Part shown: one piece after another, positions 1-10,587 of the stretch
Layout of the letters: every line of letters starts with the position of its first letter
Position numbering within the stretch: the stretch's first letter is position 1
NCBI GenBank assembly: GCA_022419385.1
Contig: JAJUBI010000003.1
Coordinates: 1,116,001 to 1,180,000 of the forward strand
DNA: 64,000 nucleotides
Source of the DNA: Paraconiothyrium sp. Pb-2020
Lineage: Eukaryota; Ascomycota; Dothideomycetes; Pleosporales; Didymosphaeriaceae
Direction of reading: 5' to 3'
Program-made: the position numbers and the translations under genes
The notes under the pieces: generated by a model
Database searches by the model: none
What the model saw: the letters and a program-made list of their open reading frames with translations, nothing else
What the model was told of the DNA's origin: nothing

Positions 1-966
1 CTACCATCTTCAGCAATCGACAGCAAGGAATACACTTTGTCGCGCAAAACTCCGCACTTTCGTTCGGAGAGTTGACTAAGAAGGTGGACTAATGTTATCT
101 TGAAGGGGAAGGGGCGTCTAATAGCAATCCTCGCTCCAATCTGCGCAATAAAGCCAACGTGGTCTCCGAAAGGTTTGCTGGGTCCTGTTCGTGGCCCATA
201 TTTGCCCTCGTTCCAGTGTAACAAAATTACGAAGGCAAACATATGACCCATGCGCAGCTCGGTATCGCCTGCCAAAACAGAAACGTTGCTTGACAAGATT
301 AGCTCCTGGGTTACCCAAGCTCTGGACCAATATTCGTGATTGATGAGTTCTCCACCACCTCGCTTATGATTCGCAAGCACAGCCCTCGCATGCTCCATTG
401 TGTTTAAATCAAGTTCGAACTGAGGCGAAGTGATATCGAGGATCGCTGGAAAGTTTCGAATAGTATTCAGAAAGAAATCGACCAATGGTTCACTGTTGCC
501 CAGCCATACAAGGACATGCTCTGCTGACGAATAAATGTTTCCCATTTGAGTGACCTGATGGTTCCGCTCCAACGTATAGGCTTGATTAATGCATATCGCG
601 TCTATCCAGAGAAATACGTCCGGGTATCTGGTCCGGGCCATGTTCATGAAATTCCATAAGTTGGGTCGTACAGACATCTTCTTTTGGTCGATAGAGATCC
701 ATCGCACTGGAGGTTCTTCACCCCACATATCTAATATAATATATACCTGATTAGCGCTACCCGAGAACGCTGAGGAGTACCGTACATGACAAACACGTAT
801 ACGTGGCCGAATCCAACCTCTCATTGATCAACTGGCACTGCAGTAATCCATCGGAAGAAAGTGTGGGTAGAACGCGTAGGAGACGTATAGATGGCTCGCT
901 GTGATCGAGAGGCTGGTGGTCGTAGTCCGGAAGATCCGGTATGGACTCGATTTGATGCTCGGCCAT
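1..966 (-). CDS. HET-domain (heterokaryon incompatibility) protein, 5' part, runs off window
   Basis: The gene starts at 966 and reads leftward off the window edge. Exons are 786-966 and <1-730, separated by a 55-base intron (731-785) that restores the HET signature CLSYMWG across the junction. Further on the sequence has LWIDAICINQ and WSRAWVTQELILS, the standard conserved HET blocks, and the frame stays open to base 1. HET proteins act in cytoplasmic non-self recognition and programmed cell death after hyphal fusion; that role is known for the family, not shown here. The visible part looks intact, unlike the HET copy at 34-36.5 kb. The C-terminal part, which normally carries the variable region, lies outside the window, so allele type or partner cannot be judged. 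Confidence 0.9.
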
Positions 967-1942
967 GGAGAATGTTAGATCAGCCGTGGGCGGTCAGGAG
1001 CGATCAACGATGACAGATGAGGTAGCCGCAGGCGGCGTCGTCCGCATAGGAATGACTTGGCTCGCTCAATTATTCTGTAGTTGCTCATTTAAAGAATTTT
1101 CGGGGTTGCCTGCTGCGAGTCTGAGGTTCGCTTGTGTGCTCAGCCACCGCCCGAGACGGAGGGCTTGCCTGGCTTCGTGTAACAATGTTTTCTGTGTATC
1201 CACCTATTGTATGTGCATACCTATAGTACATGAATGCCAGCCCAGTGATTAAGATCTAGCCTTCTAAGAGTTCTCCTTAATATGCGTGCAATGCTTCGAT
1301 AAGCCAGAGATGCATTTCAAGATTGGAAAGTATACCTTGGGTGATGGTACTGCTCTGGAAAGATTCCAAGGATCAAGGCGCGACCCCACTAGTGCACCTT
1401 ATCTCAACAACATTCACCACCTGCTGGAGCCTGGTCTCGCACCTCACGACCCTGCGAAGATTGTTATCACAAATGCAGACGCATCGATTCCACCTGTTTA
1501 TGGTGGCTTCTTGCCCTGTTTCCCCTAATCGAACTCCGATGATCGAAACCGCCATTGAAGCACTTCACAATGATATAGCACACATTTAATAACATAAGAT
1601 GTGTCGACTCATATGTCGCCGAGCAGGGCATTGCTGGAGCGAGCTCAACGGTAGTATTATCTGAAGTTTCTTCTCGTTGGCGGGGACAACTACTACTACC
1701 GGCATCCACGCCCAGAAAATGCAGACGTCATGTATATACGCTAAGCGGCTGTCAAAGACGCGAACCATCAACGCGCACTTACCCCAGATGCCGGGTCGAT
1801 GATGCGATACCGAGGCTCTCGTTTAGAGCCTTGATCATAAGACAATTTGCATGTCTTCAAACCTACATTAATTCCTCACTCTGGATATTTTCATAGCCAT
1901 CCACACTCCAAATCCATAGGCACCTTTTACAACCACATCACC
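967..1942. other. Intergenic, no gene supported
   Basis: Several short overlapping frames on both strands (for example 1286-1528 plus, 1467-1709 minus) have no recognisable domain, biased codon use or consistent splice sites. The stretch presumably holds the divergent promoters of the HET gene to the left and the small gene at 1943. I see no repeat or RNA gene in it. Confidence 0.5.
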
Positions 1943-2317
1943 ATGTCGAAGCCCCACTCCAAAACCGTCCGCGGAACACTCGGCAATCCAAAGACACAAG
2001 CCGCCATCCAATCAAACAGCAAACCACCCCAACTGGGTGACCATGTTTCGCTCAAGCCAGAGACCGACAATCCGCCCGCGCCAGACAATCAAAAAGCCAA
2101 AAAGGCCGCTTCATCATTGGTCCCGAACTCGTCATCGGACACAAACGATGACGATCTGCCTCACTCGCAGAAGGTCAGAGGAACGCTGGCGAATTCGGAT
2201 GGAAAGCAGGTCAATAAGACACAGCTGGGTGACCCGGCGAGCTTGAAGGCGGAGAGGAGTGAGACGGATTTGGGAAGGCAGACGGAGAGGGAGGGGAGGG
2301 AGAAGAGTAAGCTCTGA
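1943..2317 (+). CDS. Small hydrophilic protein with internal duplication
   Basis: An intronless 124-residue frame starting MSKPHSKTVRGTLGN. An upstream in-frame ATG at 1847 exists, but the sequence before 1943 looks like leader and CACC precedes the ATG at 1943. The protein is built from two copies of one unit: TVRGTLGN followed later by PQLGDHVSLKPE, then KVRGTLAN followed by TQLGDPASLKAE. It is rich in Lys, Ser, Asp and Glu, with no signal peptide or membrane segment, and is probably largely disordered. Small proteins with a GD(P)xSLKxE-type motif occur as uncharacterised fungal proteins, as far as I recall. I do not know a function. The duplication itself argues that the frame is translated. 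Confidence 0.65.
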   Translation: MSKPHSKTVRGTLGNPKTQAAIQSNSKPPQLGDHVSLKPETDNPPAPDNQKAKKAASSLVPNSSSDTNDDDLPHSQKVRGTLANSDGKQVNKTQLGDPASLKAERSETDLGRQTEREGREKSKL

Positions 2318-2488
2318 ATGTACATGAATTGGTAATTCGTTATGAATCATGTGGACAAAAAGTCTGGGATTGGGCAACGCCGTACATGTACCACTGCCAA
2401 AAGACCATGGTATAAAGGAGAAGTGTACCTCGACCACTCATTTCATGTCTAAATCGCCGGAATGATCACAGCCAAGAATATCATATAT

Positions 2489-2872
2489 CTATTTAATTTC
2501 TCCGTTATGCCGACGCACACATGACGCCCATTTTGCAACCCACGACTTTAACTTTCCTTGCCGAGCCGTACTTTTCTTCGCCGGCGAACCTACCGCCTTT
2601 TGTTTCCGGAAAGCAATCTTACGCCCATCAGCCACCGATAAACTTTGAGCGAGTTGTTGAACTGCAAATAACCTTTCTATATTCACATTTCGATGCATGA
2701 AGAAAGCGCTCCGCGCGAGATGCAACTCATCGTCTGCTTCAAGACCAGCAGCTGACGAGAGCTCGGACGGGGCATCAGTAGAGGGCCGAGCAAGTGCTTC
2801 AGCAGAGCCTCGTGTAGGCGTATCCATACGTGCTGAGAGCGTCTTGTCTGCCTCTGGAAGTTTCATATCCAT
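2489..2872 (-). CDS. Hypothetical basic protein, weak
   Basis: A single 127-residue frame on the minus strand starting MDMKLPEADKTLSAR. The N-terminal half is Ala/Ser/Glu-rich and the C-terminal third is strongly basic (Lys/Arg runs near its end). No domain, signal peptide or membrane segment is recognised. It lies 380 bases downstream of the repeat protein gene at 3253-3835, on the same strand, and could be an unrelated gene or chance coding. An opposing frame at 2697-2939 is judged a shadow. Support is only open length and composition. Confidence 0.3.
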   Translation of the reverse strand: MDMKLPEADKTLSARMDTPTRGSAEALARPSTDAPSELSSAAGLEADDELHLARSAFFMHRNVNIERLFAVQQLAQSLSVADGRKIAFRKQKAVGSPAKKSTARQGKLKSWVAKWASCVRRHNGEIK

Positions 2873-3252
2873 AGTACCGGCGTTTAATGTGCGGGGCGCT
2901 TGCTTGTCTGTGGTGTGCGAAGGATTAGGAGAAGGTTGAAGTGAATTGATCGCGGTGGGATATTCTTATGATTCTGCGGAGATGGTGAAAAGAGTGGCAC
3001 CGGCGGTAGCGAGAGGTTGTGTTGTTGCTAGATCTGATACTGTCACTGCGATTCGGCGTCCGCCTTCCTGTGGCCGTCGGCGTCGATAAGTGATTGTCGT
3101 CGTTGATCTATCTTCAGGAATTGGTAAAATCGGAAGTCGAGGGGATAACATACGGCCTTACGGCCGCCGTTGTACTGAGACAAACTTGGCAAGATTGGTG
3201 GAGAGGCTGTACTGGAAGGATGTCCTACTGGCGTGCGGTTGGGATTGTGAAG
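2873..3252. other. Intergenic, nothing recognised
   Basis: Short open frames on both strands (for example 2966-3151 minus) lack any motif. It is probably the 3' flank of the gene at 3253-3835 and the promoter of the weak frame at 2489-2872. Confidence 0.4.
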
Positions 3253-3835
3253 TCAATATTGCTTGAAGATCTTGGGTAGTCCTTCATTGACTTCCCTTTT
3301 CGCAGGGACGGGAGGAGCAAGGCTTGATTTGGAGGCCTTCTTGGAGAGCCAAGTCTTCGTGAAGAACTTGGTTAATCCTTCCTTGGACTTCGGTCTCTGA
3401 GTCACAGGAGCAGCAGGGATGGAATTGGACTCTGTCTCGGAAACCCAAGTTTTCTCGAGATTCTTGTTTGCCTCTTCGTTGGATGTCGGTCTTGGAGGAA
3501 GAGGAGGAGCATCAGTAGACCTGTCAACTGTCTTAGGACCTGAGACTTCCTCTGACGAAACCTTAGGCAGCTCGGAACGTTCCTCCGGGGGCAGAAGCTG
3601 CGAATAAAGCACCTAGATAGGAAATAAGCAAAATAGATTCTCGCAATGCGACATAAGGGCCATTTACCCAATCTCGGATCGGATCGTCTTCTGCGAGACT
3701 GACGATAGACGCCCTCCTCTTTATGCTTTGCTTAGACTCCTTGTTCACGAGAGTAGCGATAATTGAGCTGACACCGCTGTCCTGAACTTTGCTACTGCTG
3801 CCAGCGTTGGAACTCATGGGTACTTCACTGTGCAC
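3253..3835 (-). CDS. Repeat-containing protein, two exons, unknown function
   Basis: Exons 3668-3835 and 3253-3612, joined by a 55-base intron (3613-3667) with GTAAAT donor and TAG acceptor, give 175 residues. The second exon holds three degenerate copies of a roughly 33-residue unit. In each, a stretch like EGLTKFFTKTWLSKKAS is followed by a Pro-rich linker such as APPVPAKR; the first copy reads NKNLEKTWVSETES and the last is cut short at GLPKIFKQY. The Pro-rich linkers resemble SH3-ligand sequence, but this is only a composition remark. A second in-frame Met lies six codons into the reading frame. I recognise no family. The in-phase intron and the repeats make coding likely. Confidence 0.55.
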
Positions 3836-4585
3836 AAAGTCTCTCCTACGGCGGAAGGGTTGCGTTTCTCAGCGATAGTAGTGATTCTAAGGTAAAGATC
3901 AGATCTTATACCACAGACCTTATACCGTTGAGGATCGGTGAGTATACGTTGTCTATAGTGTCGTTGAGAAAGAGGGGCTCGCTATATTGGTACCGGACTA
4001 TACATGGATACCCGAAATAGATGTGGTCGCCTCATCTCCAAGCTGTCCCTGGAGCTTGCGTACACCGACTCACCGTGCCAGTAACAAAGGAAATTTAGAC
4101 TTCTCAAGAAGCCATCGAGCAACTCCAAATGACTGGAAAATCGTACTCAATGCGTGTAGCAAAGTGCTTAGGAACAACAGCTGTCACTCACGCGGCGGAG
4201 ACTCACAACCCAACAATCCAACGGTCTCTCCAGAACATCGGGGTCGCCCCTTTTTATGTGGCCTATAAAGATGACTTGAATATAAATGTACTGTGTTGAA
4301 GGATGTTGTGTTGTGCTGGTTACTTCACTCGCTTGCTCACTGGCTACTTAAGTCATCTGTGCACACGCCCAGTCAACAGCGTAATTTGGTAATCGATACT
4401 CAACAAAATCGGTGTCATTCGCGGGTCTGTCAGGGTCGGCCTGGACGGCCGCATATCGTAAGCTAAGGGCTGTCTTACTCTCTGTTCCCTTCCCTCGAGG
4501 AGGAGTGTCCAGTGGTGTCAATGGCTCGATCGGCGAACTTCACAGCACATAATAACTCCCGAAAACTCGAAGCTCCTTACAAAGT
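3836..4585. other. Intergenic, no gene supported
   Basis: About 750 bases between divergent genes. A 93-codon plus-strand frame at 3987-4268 has no domain or splice support. This is presumably promoter sequence for both neighbours. Confidence 0.45.
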
Positions 4586-5563
4586 ATGGGTGATCACGCC
4601 CACCAGCCCAGCATAATGGGTACAGCCGCAGCTACAGCATCCAGCCAGTGGTTTACCAGTAACAGCAAAAGGAAGGGGAAGAACAAGATGCCCAAGAATC
4701 CGCACCCAAATCCCAGTCCAGCCCGCCAGCCTCACCCCTCCTCTCTCGCTTCTCTCTGCGACTACATTGACCACCAAGTTCTCTACCTCCGTAGCCACTA
4801 CCACGATGAAGAGATGGAGTTCTTTCGCGCAGAGCACAGCAGTGTATGTCCGGCCCAGCACTTCAGCTCTGCTACGATATCCCGGAAGCAGGACCCGTTC
4901 CCAACATCTTCATGCTCAGACCCCTCATCTTCGACAACACCAAGCTCCTCCCGGCATCCCGACCCGGACACCTGCACAGCTGGCTGGTACTTCTTCTCGC
5001 GTAATCCATGCCCCTTGGTCCCCAGTCAGCGCGAAGCAATCGAGGAGTACATCCCAGCTGCGGTTTTACAGCTACCGCTGGTGTTCAAGCTTGGCGGGTT
5101 GCGCGCATGGCACGAGAAATTGCAGCTGCACGAGCTGAACAGAGTGGAAATTGCACCGCGGAAGAGAAAATGGAAGGCAGGTAAGCCGAGATCCAATGTG
5201 CTGCCGTGGGATGAGGGGATAGAGGATTGGAATGGAAGCTTCCCTAGTGAAGCAATTGAGGTTGTGAAGGTTGGCGGGTCCGGCGACGACAGCGGGGAAG
5301 AGGTGGTGCATAGGAAGGTGCCAAGACGGAAGAACTGTGGAAGGCGTAAGGCTGGTGCAGAAGGCAAGAGAGAGAGGAGCGTGCCGTGTTTTGATAGGGA
5401 TGATGGGCACGTGCTAGGGCGAGATTGGGCTTGCTGGATAGACGGTCCCATTATGCTCCTGCATGAGCAGAAAGTGGATGATGAGTATGGCGATGCGGTG
5501 AAAGAGCGTAAAGTCTCCGTTCGTGACAAGGTGGTGCATGTGCTTAAAAGAGCGCTATCATGA
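4586..5563 (+). CDS. Hypothetical protein, 325 residues
   Basis: An uninterrupted plus-strand frame from MGDHAHQPSIMGTAA to LKRALS. The N-terminal 60 residues are Lys/Pro/Ser-rich and look disordered. A more structured section follows at about residues 60-110 (YIDHQVLYLRSHYHDEEMEFF) and again at about 130-190 (GWYFFSRNPCPLVPSQREAI and WHEKLQLHELNRVEI). The middle and C-terminal parts carry basic clusters (PRRKNCGRRK) that could be nuclear signals. The C-terminal section GRDWACWIDGPIMLLHEQK looks folded. Minus-strand frames at 5026-5616 are shadows. I do not recognise the family. Length, aromatic and Cys content, and the lack of stops favour a real gene. Confidence 0.55.
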   Translation: MGDHAHQPSIMGTAAATASSQWFTSNSKRKGKNKMPKNPHPNPSPARQPHPSSLASLCDYIDHQVLYLRSHYHDEEMEFFRAEHSSVCPAQHFSSATISRKQDPFPTSSCSDPSSSTTPSSSRHPDPDTCTAGWYFFSRNPCPLVPSQREAIEEYIPAAVLQLPLVFKLGGLRAWHEKLQLHELNRVEIAPRKRKWKAGKPRSNVLPWDEGIEDWNGSFPSEAIEVVKVGGSGDDSGEEVVHRKVPRRKNCGRRKAGAEGKRERSVPCFDRDDGHVLGRDWACWIDGPIMLLHEQKVDDEYGDAVKERKVSVRDKVVHVLKRALS

Positions 5564-7302
5564 TCGGAGTTTCTCAAGCGCTTCGTGGAGATTCTCTTGA
5601 CTCTAGCTTTCTGCAACCCGCTAGATATTATTATCGAAGTTAACGTGTTGGGATGTAACGCCGAAAGAGCGAGGAAGATAATGTCTGATAGGGACGGGTA
5701 TTAGAGAGGATGGCTTGAGATTCACTGATTTCCCTAAGAGTAATGTCGAAGAGTCGCACCATGAGATCACCTTCCTGAGCTTACCATTCCCAGTAGATTT
5801 AGGCGCGCAACTCGCGTGGCAGCTTTTAGAATCGGCAGCCGCACTGTAAATCCATATGCAAGGGACGAGAATTTGGATAGAATCAGAAGAGAGCAATGGT
5901 AGAAGTATGCCCACACTAGGTAGGAATGCCACGGCTACGTGTCTGTGAGCTGTCCACGGTGTACAATTCAGCATTTCCTCGATATCTATCCATGCGGGTA
6001 ACAGGCAGAGAGTATCTAGAAGGACAAATTTCCAATTTCGGTTGGTGTTCACAGGGTAGCAAGGTACGTGACGAGAAGCACCTGGTGTCTTGAACCCGTT
6101 CCGACTGGAACGAGTCCGTGTTCACGTCGATCTCCTGGGTGGTGAATGGCATTCTTCCGGTGTCCATTGACTCGATCTTCTGCAGGCAACCTGGGGACGC
6201 TGCAAGGCGATCGATTGGGAAAGACTGCTGGGACGTTTCTCTATCACAACCCGTTTCAGTATGGATAATCGGCAAGCGCAGGATCAGTGCGTCCCGACAA
6301 GCCAAAAAAGCAGCCGGGCTAGCGAATGGGGGCGCGTGGGTGCCAAAATGTAGATTAATTGTCCGTATTACCACAGCGTCGGCGATGGAGTGATACGCAG
6401 GTGATAGCGGTGATGGGGGTTGCGTGCTTGAATCATACTGTGCAGTAGTCGTTTGCAGGGTCTTCCCAGGCGTTTCGCGTAGAGTCGAGGCCGCAGGACA
6501 AGCGTGAAGCTGCAGCGCCGTCGGCGTCCAGCCAGGTGCCGCAACGGTGCTGGTAGGTGCAGAGAAGAGCCGTCGACGCGCTGGGTGTGTGACGGCGCCC
6601 GCGTGGTCTTCCCGTGCGGTGTTCGGGGAGTCGACGGTTGGGCGAGCTGCGGAGCGAGGCACCCGAGTGGGTGCGGGCTTGGGCGGGCGGCCCTATCAGC
6701 CAACCCCAAAGGGCATGGTGGAGGAGTGGTGGAGAAGGTTGGGACAGGGTTTGAGAGGTGGGCGGTGAGTGGACCTCCGCTGATGCTGCCGTAGAGGCCT
6801 TGGCTTGCTGCTGTCTCGAAAGAGTTTCACAGCGCAATCGTCCAGACGCGCCTGCCTGCTGCCAAAACCCGCCGGCGCCCGTTGCTCTCTCGTCCACACT
6901 GCCTCTCCGCGTCCTCTGCACCGTTGCCAGCACCGCAGAACCTGTCCAAGCCGACCCATCGCCAGTGACCGTAGCGAAAGCGCGTCTGTTCGCCCTCCCG
7001 ACCCCCCGCCTAACCAGTGGCCCGCGCTGCGAGCATCTTCCAAGCTTCGGTTCGCCCGCCTCGCCTTCTCTGCGGCCAAGCCGTAAACCGCCCCTTCTCA
7101 CTGCATACCGCGCGTCTTCCCGTCAGTCTCTGCCATAATTCACATCTGTCCGTCTGCGTCGCCGCTCCTTGAGATACACGAGCATCGTAGGCTGACCGAG
7201 TCCGCTGCAGACCCCTAAAGCCCGCCATCCCCCCGGCGCCGCTCTTGCCCGTACAAGTACCGCCAGACCGCCCCATCACAACGCGCATCAAGTCCCCGCA
7301 AA
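5564..7302. other. Long upstream region of rac1, GC-rich in its second half
   Basis: No domain-bearing gene is seen. From about 6430 to 7100 the sequence is GC-rich and stays open in several frames on both strands at once (for example 6433-7101 minus, 6758-7138 plus), as expected from composition. It probably includes the promoter and 5' leader of the Rac gene that begins at 7303. A weak minus-strand frame at 5916-6662 has no recognisable content. Confidence 0.4.
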
Positions 7303-8165
7303 ATGGCTGCACCCACAACCCAATCTCTGAAGGTGCGCTCATCTGCATTTCAATTTCTACACCGAGAACTGGCGCTAATTGGACACAGTGTGTCGTGACC
7401 GGTGACGGTGCTGTAGGCAAGGTAAATACTACTATGCGCTGCGAGGGATTCAAGACTTAACATCGTTCCCAGACATGTCTGCTTATTTCGTACACTACCA
7501 ATGCGTTCCCCGGAGAATACATTCCCACTGTGTGAGTTTACCCGAGCATGCAACGCGCAACCACTAGCTGACGCCCCCCCCAAGCTTCGATAACTACTCG
7601 GCAAATGTTATGGTCGATGGAAAGCCCATAAGTCTTGGTCTGTGGGATACTGCTGGACAGGAAGATTACGACCGCTTGCGGCCGCTTTCGTACCCCCAGA
7701 CCGATGTCTTCTTAATTTGCTTTTCCATCGTTAGCCCACCCTCGTTTGACAACGTCAAGGCAAAGGTAAGGCTGCAGTGCATGTCAGTAATCGATTTGCT
7801 AACGAGAGGCAGTGGTATCCAGAGATTGACCACCACGCGCCCGGCGTACCAATTATCCTCGTCGGCACCAAGCTCGATTTGAGGGACGACGAAGCGACCA
7901 AGGAGAGCCTAAGACAGAAGAAGATGGCACCCATACAATACGAGCAGGCTGTTATGGTTGCAAAGGAAATCAAAGCTCAGAAGTACCTGGAGTGCTCGGC
8001 ACTGACACAGCGGAATTTGAAGAGCGTTTTCGACGAGGCGATCCGGTAAGTCGTGCAGTGCGTTGATTGCCCTAGCAAGCTAACTTTCGTGCCAGCGCCG
8101 TCCTCAGCCCTCGTCCACAGGCGACGGGCAAAGCCAAGAAGAGCAAGGGATGCACTATTTTGTAG
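7303..8165 (+). CDS. rac1: Rho-family small GTPase Rac
   Basis: Six exons (7303-7332, 7389-7421, 7473-7531, 7585-7765, 7813-8045, 8096-8165) give a 201-residue Rac GTPase; all phases agree. The P-loop GDGAVGK, switch I YIPTVFDNYSANV, the WDTAGQEDYDRLRPLSYPQT switch II block, the nucleotide motif TKLDLRDD and the SALT motif are present. The C-terminus is polybasic (GKAKKSKG) and ends in the CAAX box CTIL, predicting geranylgeranylation and plasma-membrane attachment. WYPEIDHHAPGVPIILVGTK and the Trp in the WDTAGQ block identify Rac rather than Cdc42. Family role: polarised growth, actin control and NADPH-oxidase activation in hyphae. The first exon adds a short MAAPTTQSLK leader. Nothing suggests damage. 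Confidence 0.97.
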
Positions 8166-8796
8166 AGGCAAAGGTGGCAGAAGCATCGGTGGGGTTGCGG
8201 TTGTGCATACAGGATACAGGGGTTTGAATACCACCCGGCGACATCACGAATCAACACCCGACTCGGTCCAGAGTCGAAAGCAGCATGCAAACCACGGCAC
8301 GGCCACGAATAACTACGCGGAACGCCGGTTTTGACACACATATACACACTGAGGCGAGGGTGAGGGCGCATTTGAGTGGGCGAGTAGGCTATCATTTGGA
8401 ATTTGCTTTACTCTATGACTGCATCAAATCCGCAGATTAATGAGCTGCGTGTAGATAACGGAGCATGTGTGGTTTTGGGCTGCTTCTCTCCTTTGGCACG
8501 GAGGACATTGGATTACGGTTTTTTATTCCCATAGATCTAGCATCTTGATCAGCATTGCATTGTGATTTCTATTCTTCCAAAGCTTGCCTTGCATACTTGT
8601 GCATACGAGTTGACGTAGGTGCGCCCGCGGGAGCCTAGCCAAGGTCCAGCGCAGTTGAGGCACGGGTACCACCAGCCCCACGATATAAGCTCCGCATCCC
8701 TGTCGTTCCTGCAAGCTCCAAGCTCCCGCCTTAACCCCGCGACCAACCAACCAACAGGCCACAGCATCAGACGACACAACAAAGCCACAGTAAATC
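8166..8796. other. Intergenic between rac1 and UBX gene
   Basis: This 630-base stretch holds the 3' flank of rac1 and the promoter of the UBX-domain gene. Small overlapping frames here read no known domain. Confidence 0.5.
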
Positions 8797-10357
8797 ATGT
8801 TCCACGAAGGCAACTTGCAGAGCGGCATAGCTCGCGCTATACAAGAACAGAAGCTTGTTGGCTGCTTCATCCAAGGTAGATTACCTTACGTATCCGTAGG
8901 CTTATACCGAAGACTAATGATCGACTACAGACGGCGGTACCAAGAGCACGACTTGGGAGAACGAGTGGTTGAAGAGCGGCTGGGTGAGTATTACCAAGAC
9001 CTCCAGTTCTCCGTGTACGTCTAGCTGATTGCACGCGTAGCTGGCAAGCCTGATCGAACAGAAAGCCGTCCTTTTGCGCCTCGAGGCCGGATCCACAGAG
9101 GCCGGGTTCCTCTCAGCCTTCTGCACCATATCGGAAATACCTACGTTCATTGTGATACAGTACGTTGTACTTGCGCTTGGGCATAGCTCATGGTAACATG
9201 ATGTAGGAACGGACAGCTACAGGAACAACTGAGCAGTGGTATAAGCCAGAATGACTTCATCAATCGCATACGGAAGGTCTTAGGCGCTCCTCCAATTCCA
9301 GGCACAGCGCAACCCACAGACAGTACACCGGCGGCATCTACACCAGACTCAACACGTATACCCACACCATCCGCCAACGCACCATCCGCACCGACACCGC
9401 CGCTTTCATCAGTTGCGAAAGGCAAGCAGAAAGCCAACCCACCAGCCACACAGCCCGAGCCATCGACGTCGAAAGCACAACAGTCTGCAAGAGAAGCGCT
9501 TCGAAAGAAGAAAGAGGAGGAGCGGGAGGAGCTTGCGCGGATAAAAGCACGAATCGAAGCGGACAAGGCCGAGCGCAAGGCACAAGCAGAAGCACGGAAG
9601 GTAGAGCGCGAGAAGCTGGCGCAGTCGGAGCCTACGACATCACCGTCTTTCACACCAGCGAGCTTACGCGGTTCAAATGCGAAGGAAGTGCATCTCAACG
9701 TGCGCATGTTCGATGGCGCGACCGTTCGCTCTACATTCCCACGAACAGCGACATTACAAGACGACGTGCGACCGTGGATAGATGGGGAGTTCACAGCAAG
9801 AGCCGAAAATCCGAACGAGCGACAACCACCGTACTATTTCAAGCAGATACTCGCACCGCTGCCGAGTCGCGAGCTCTCTGCTGGCGAAGAAGGTCAGACA
9901 CTAGGCGACATTGATCTCGCACCGTCAGCGACCCTCGTACTTATACCTGTTAAAGGGTATACTGACGCATACTCTGGCGGTGCAGGTGGCATTGTCTCGG
10001 GGCCAGCAGGCAGCGTGTTCAACCTCGTTGGTGGAGCCTTCAATCTTGCTGGTTCCGCTGTGGGATACGTAAGCAGCACTTTATCTTCAGTGCTGGGGGG
10101 TGGAGGTAGTGCACAGCAAGGCAACCAGCCGCAACCATCCGATGGGCGATCGCTAGGTAACACGCCGCAAGAACAGTCAGGCTCGGCGGGTATTCGCGTG
10201 CGGACGCTTGCGGACCAGCACGCGAGGGAGCCGAGGAATGAACAGCTTTACAATGGGAATCAGGTGCGTAATGAATGGCTCTATGTTTACATTTCGATAA
10301 TGGCTAATAATGGACAAGCTCAACTTCGAGCCGCGGGATGAAGATTCGAATCGTTAG
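8797..10357 (+). CDS. UBX-domain protein with N-terminal thioredoxin-like region (UBXN4/Ubx-type)
   Basis: Five exons (8797-8875, 8931-8983, 9041-9159, 9207-10263, 10319-10357) encode 448 residues in consistent phase. The N-terminus MFHEGNLQSGIARAIQEQK through LKSGWLASLIEQKAVLLRL and FCTISEIPTFIVIQNGQ resembles the thioredoxin-like domain of UBXN4-type proteins. A Ala/Pro/Ser linker and a charged coiled-coil segment (REALRKKKEEEREELARI, then KAERKAQAEARKVEREK) follow. The UBX fold begins near EVHLNVRMFDGATVRSTF and ends around ATLVLIPVKGY. A glycine-rich, weakly hydrophobic segment (NLVGGAFNLAGSAVGYV) may associate with membrane. Such proteins recruit the Cdc48/p97 ATPase, often at the ER for protein degradation. 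The short final exon encoding LNFEPRDEDSNR matches the acidic tail usual for these proteins. Confidence 0.9.
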
Positions 10358-10587
10358 CTTACTGAAGAAGGATTTCCCTTTTTCAGACTGAGGTCAGCAA
10401 CGGAAATGTATAGCACTGGAGACGAAGCGTCGAGAATACCAAAAATCTGACGACTGAAGAGATCTTTCAAACATATCTTTTTGATTAACCTATCTTGGCT
10501 TTCGTTGAACATTGAGTGGCACGTCTGTGCCATCGGGTATCATCATGATTTTGGTTATCGCTGCCTCCTCAGGAAGTGCCTTGTCGC

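Noticed and set aside
5916..7138. Several long overlapping frames on both strands upstream of rac1
   Set aside because: They follow GC-rich composition, carry no domain and overlap each other in conflicting frames.
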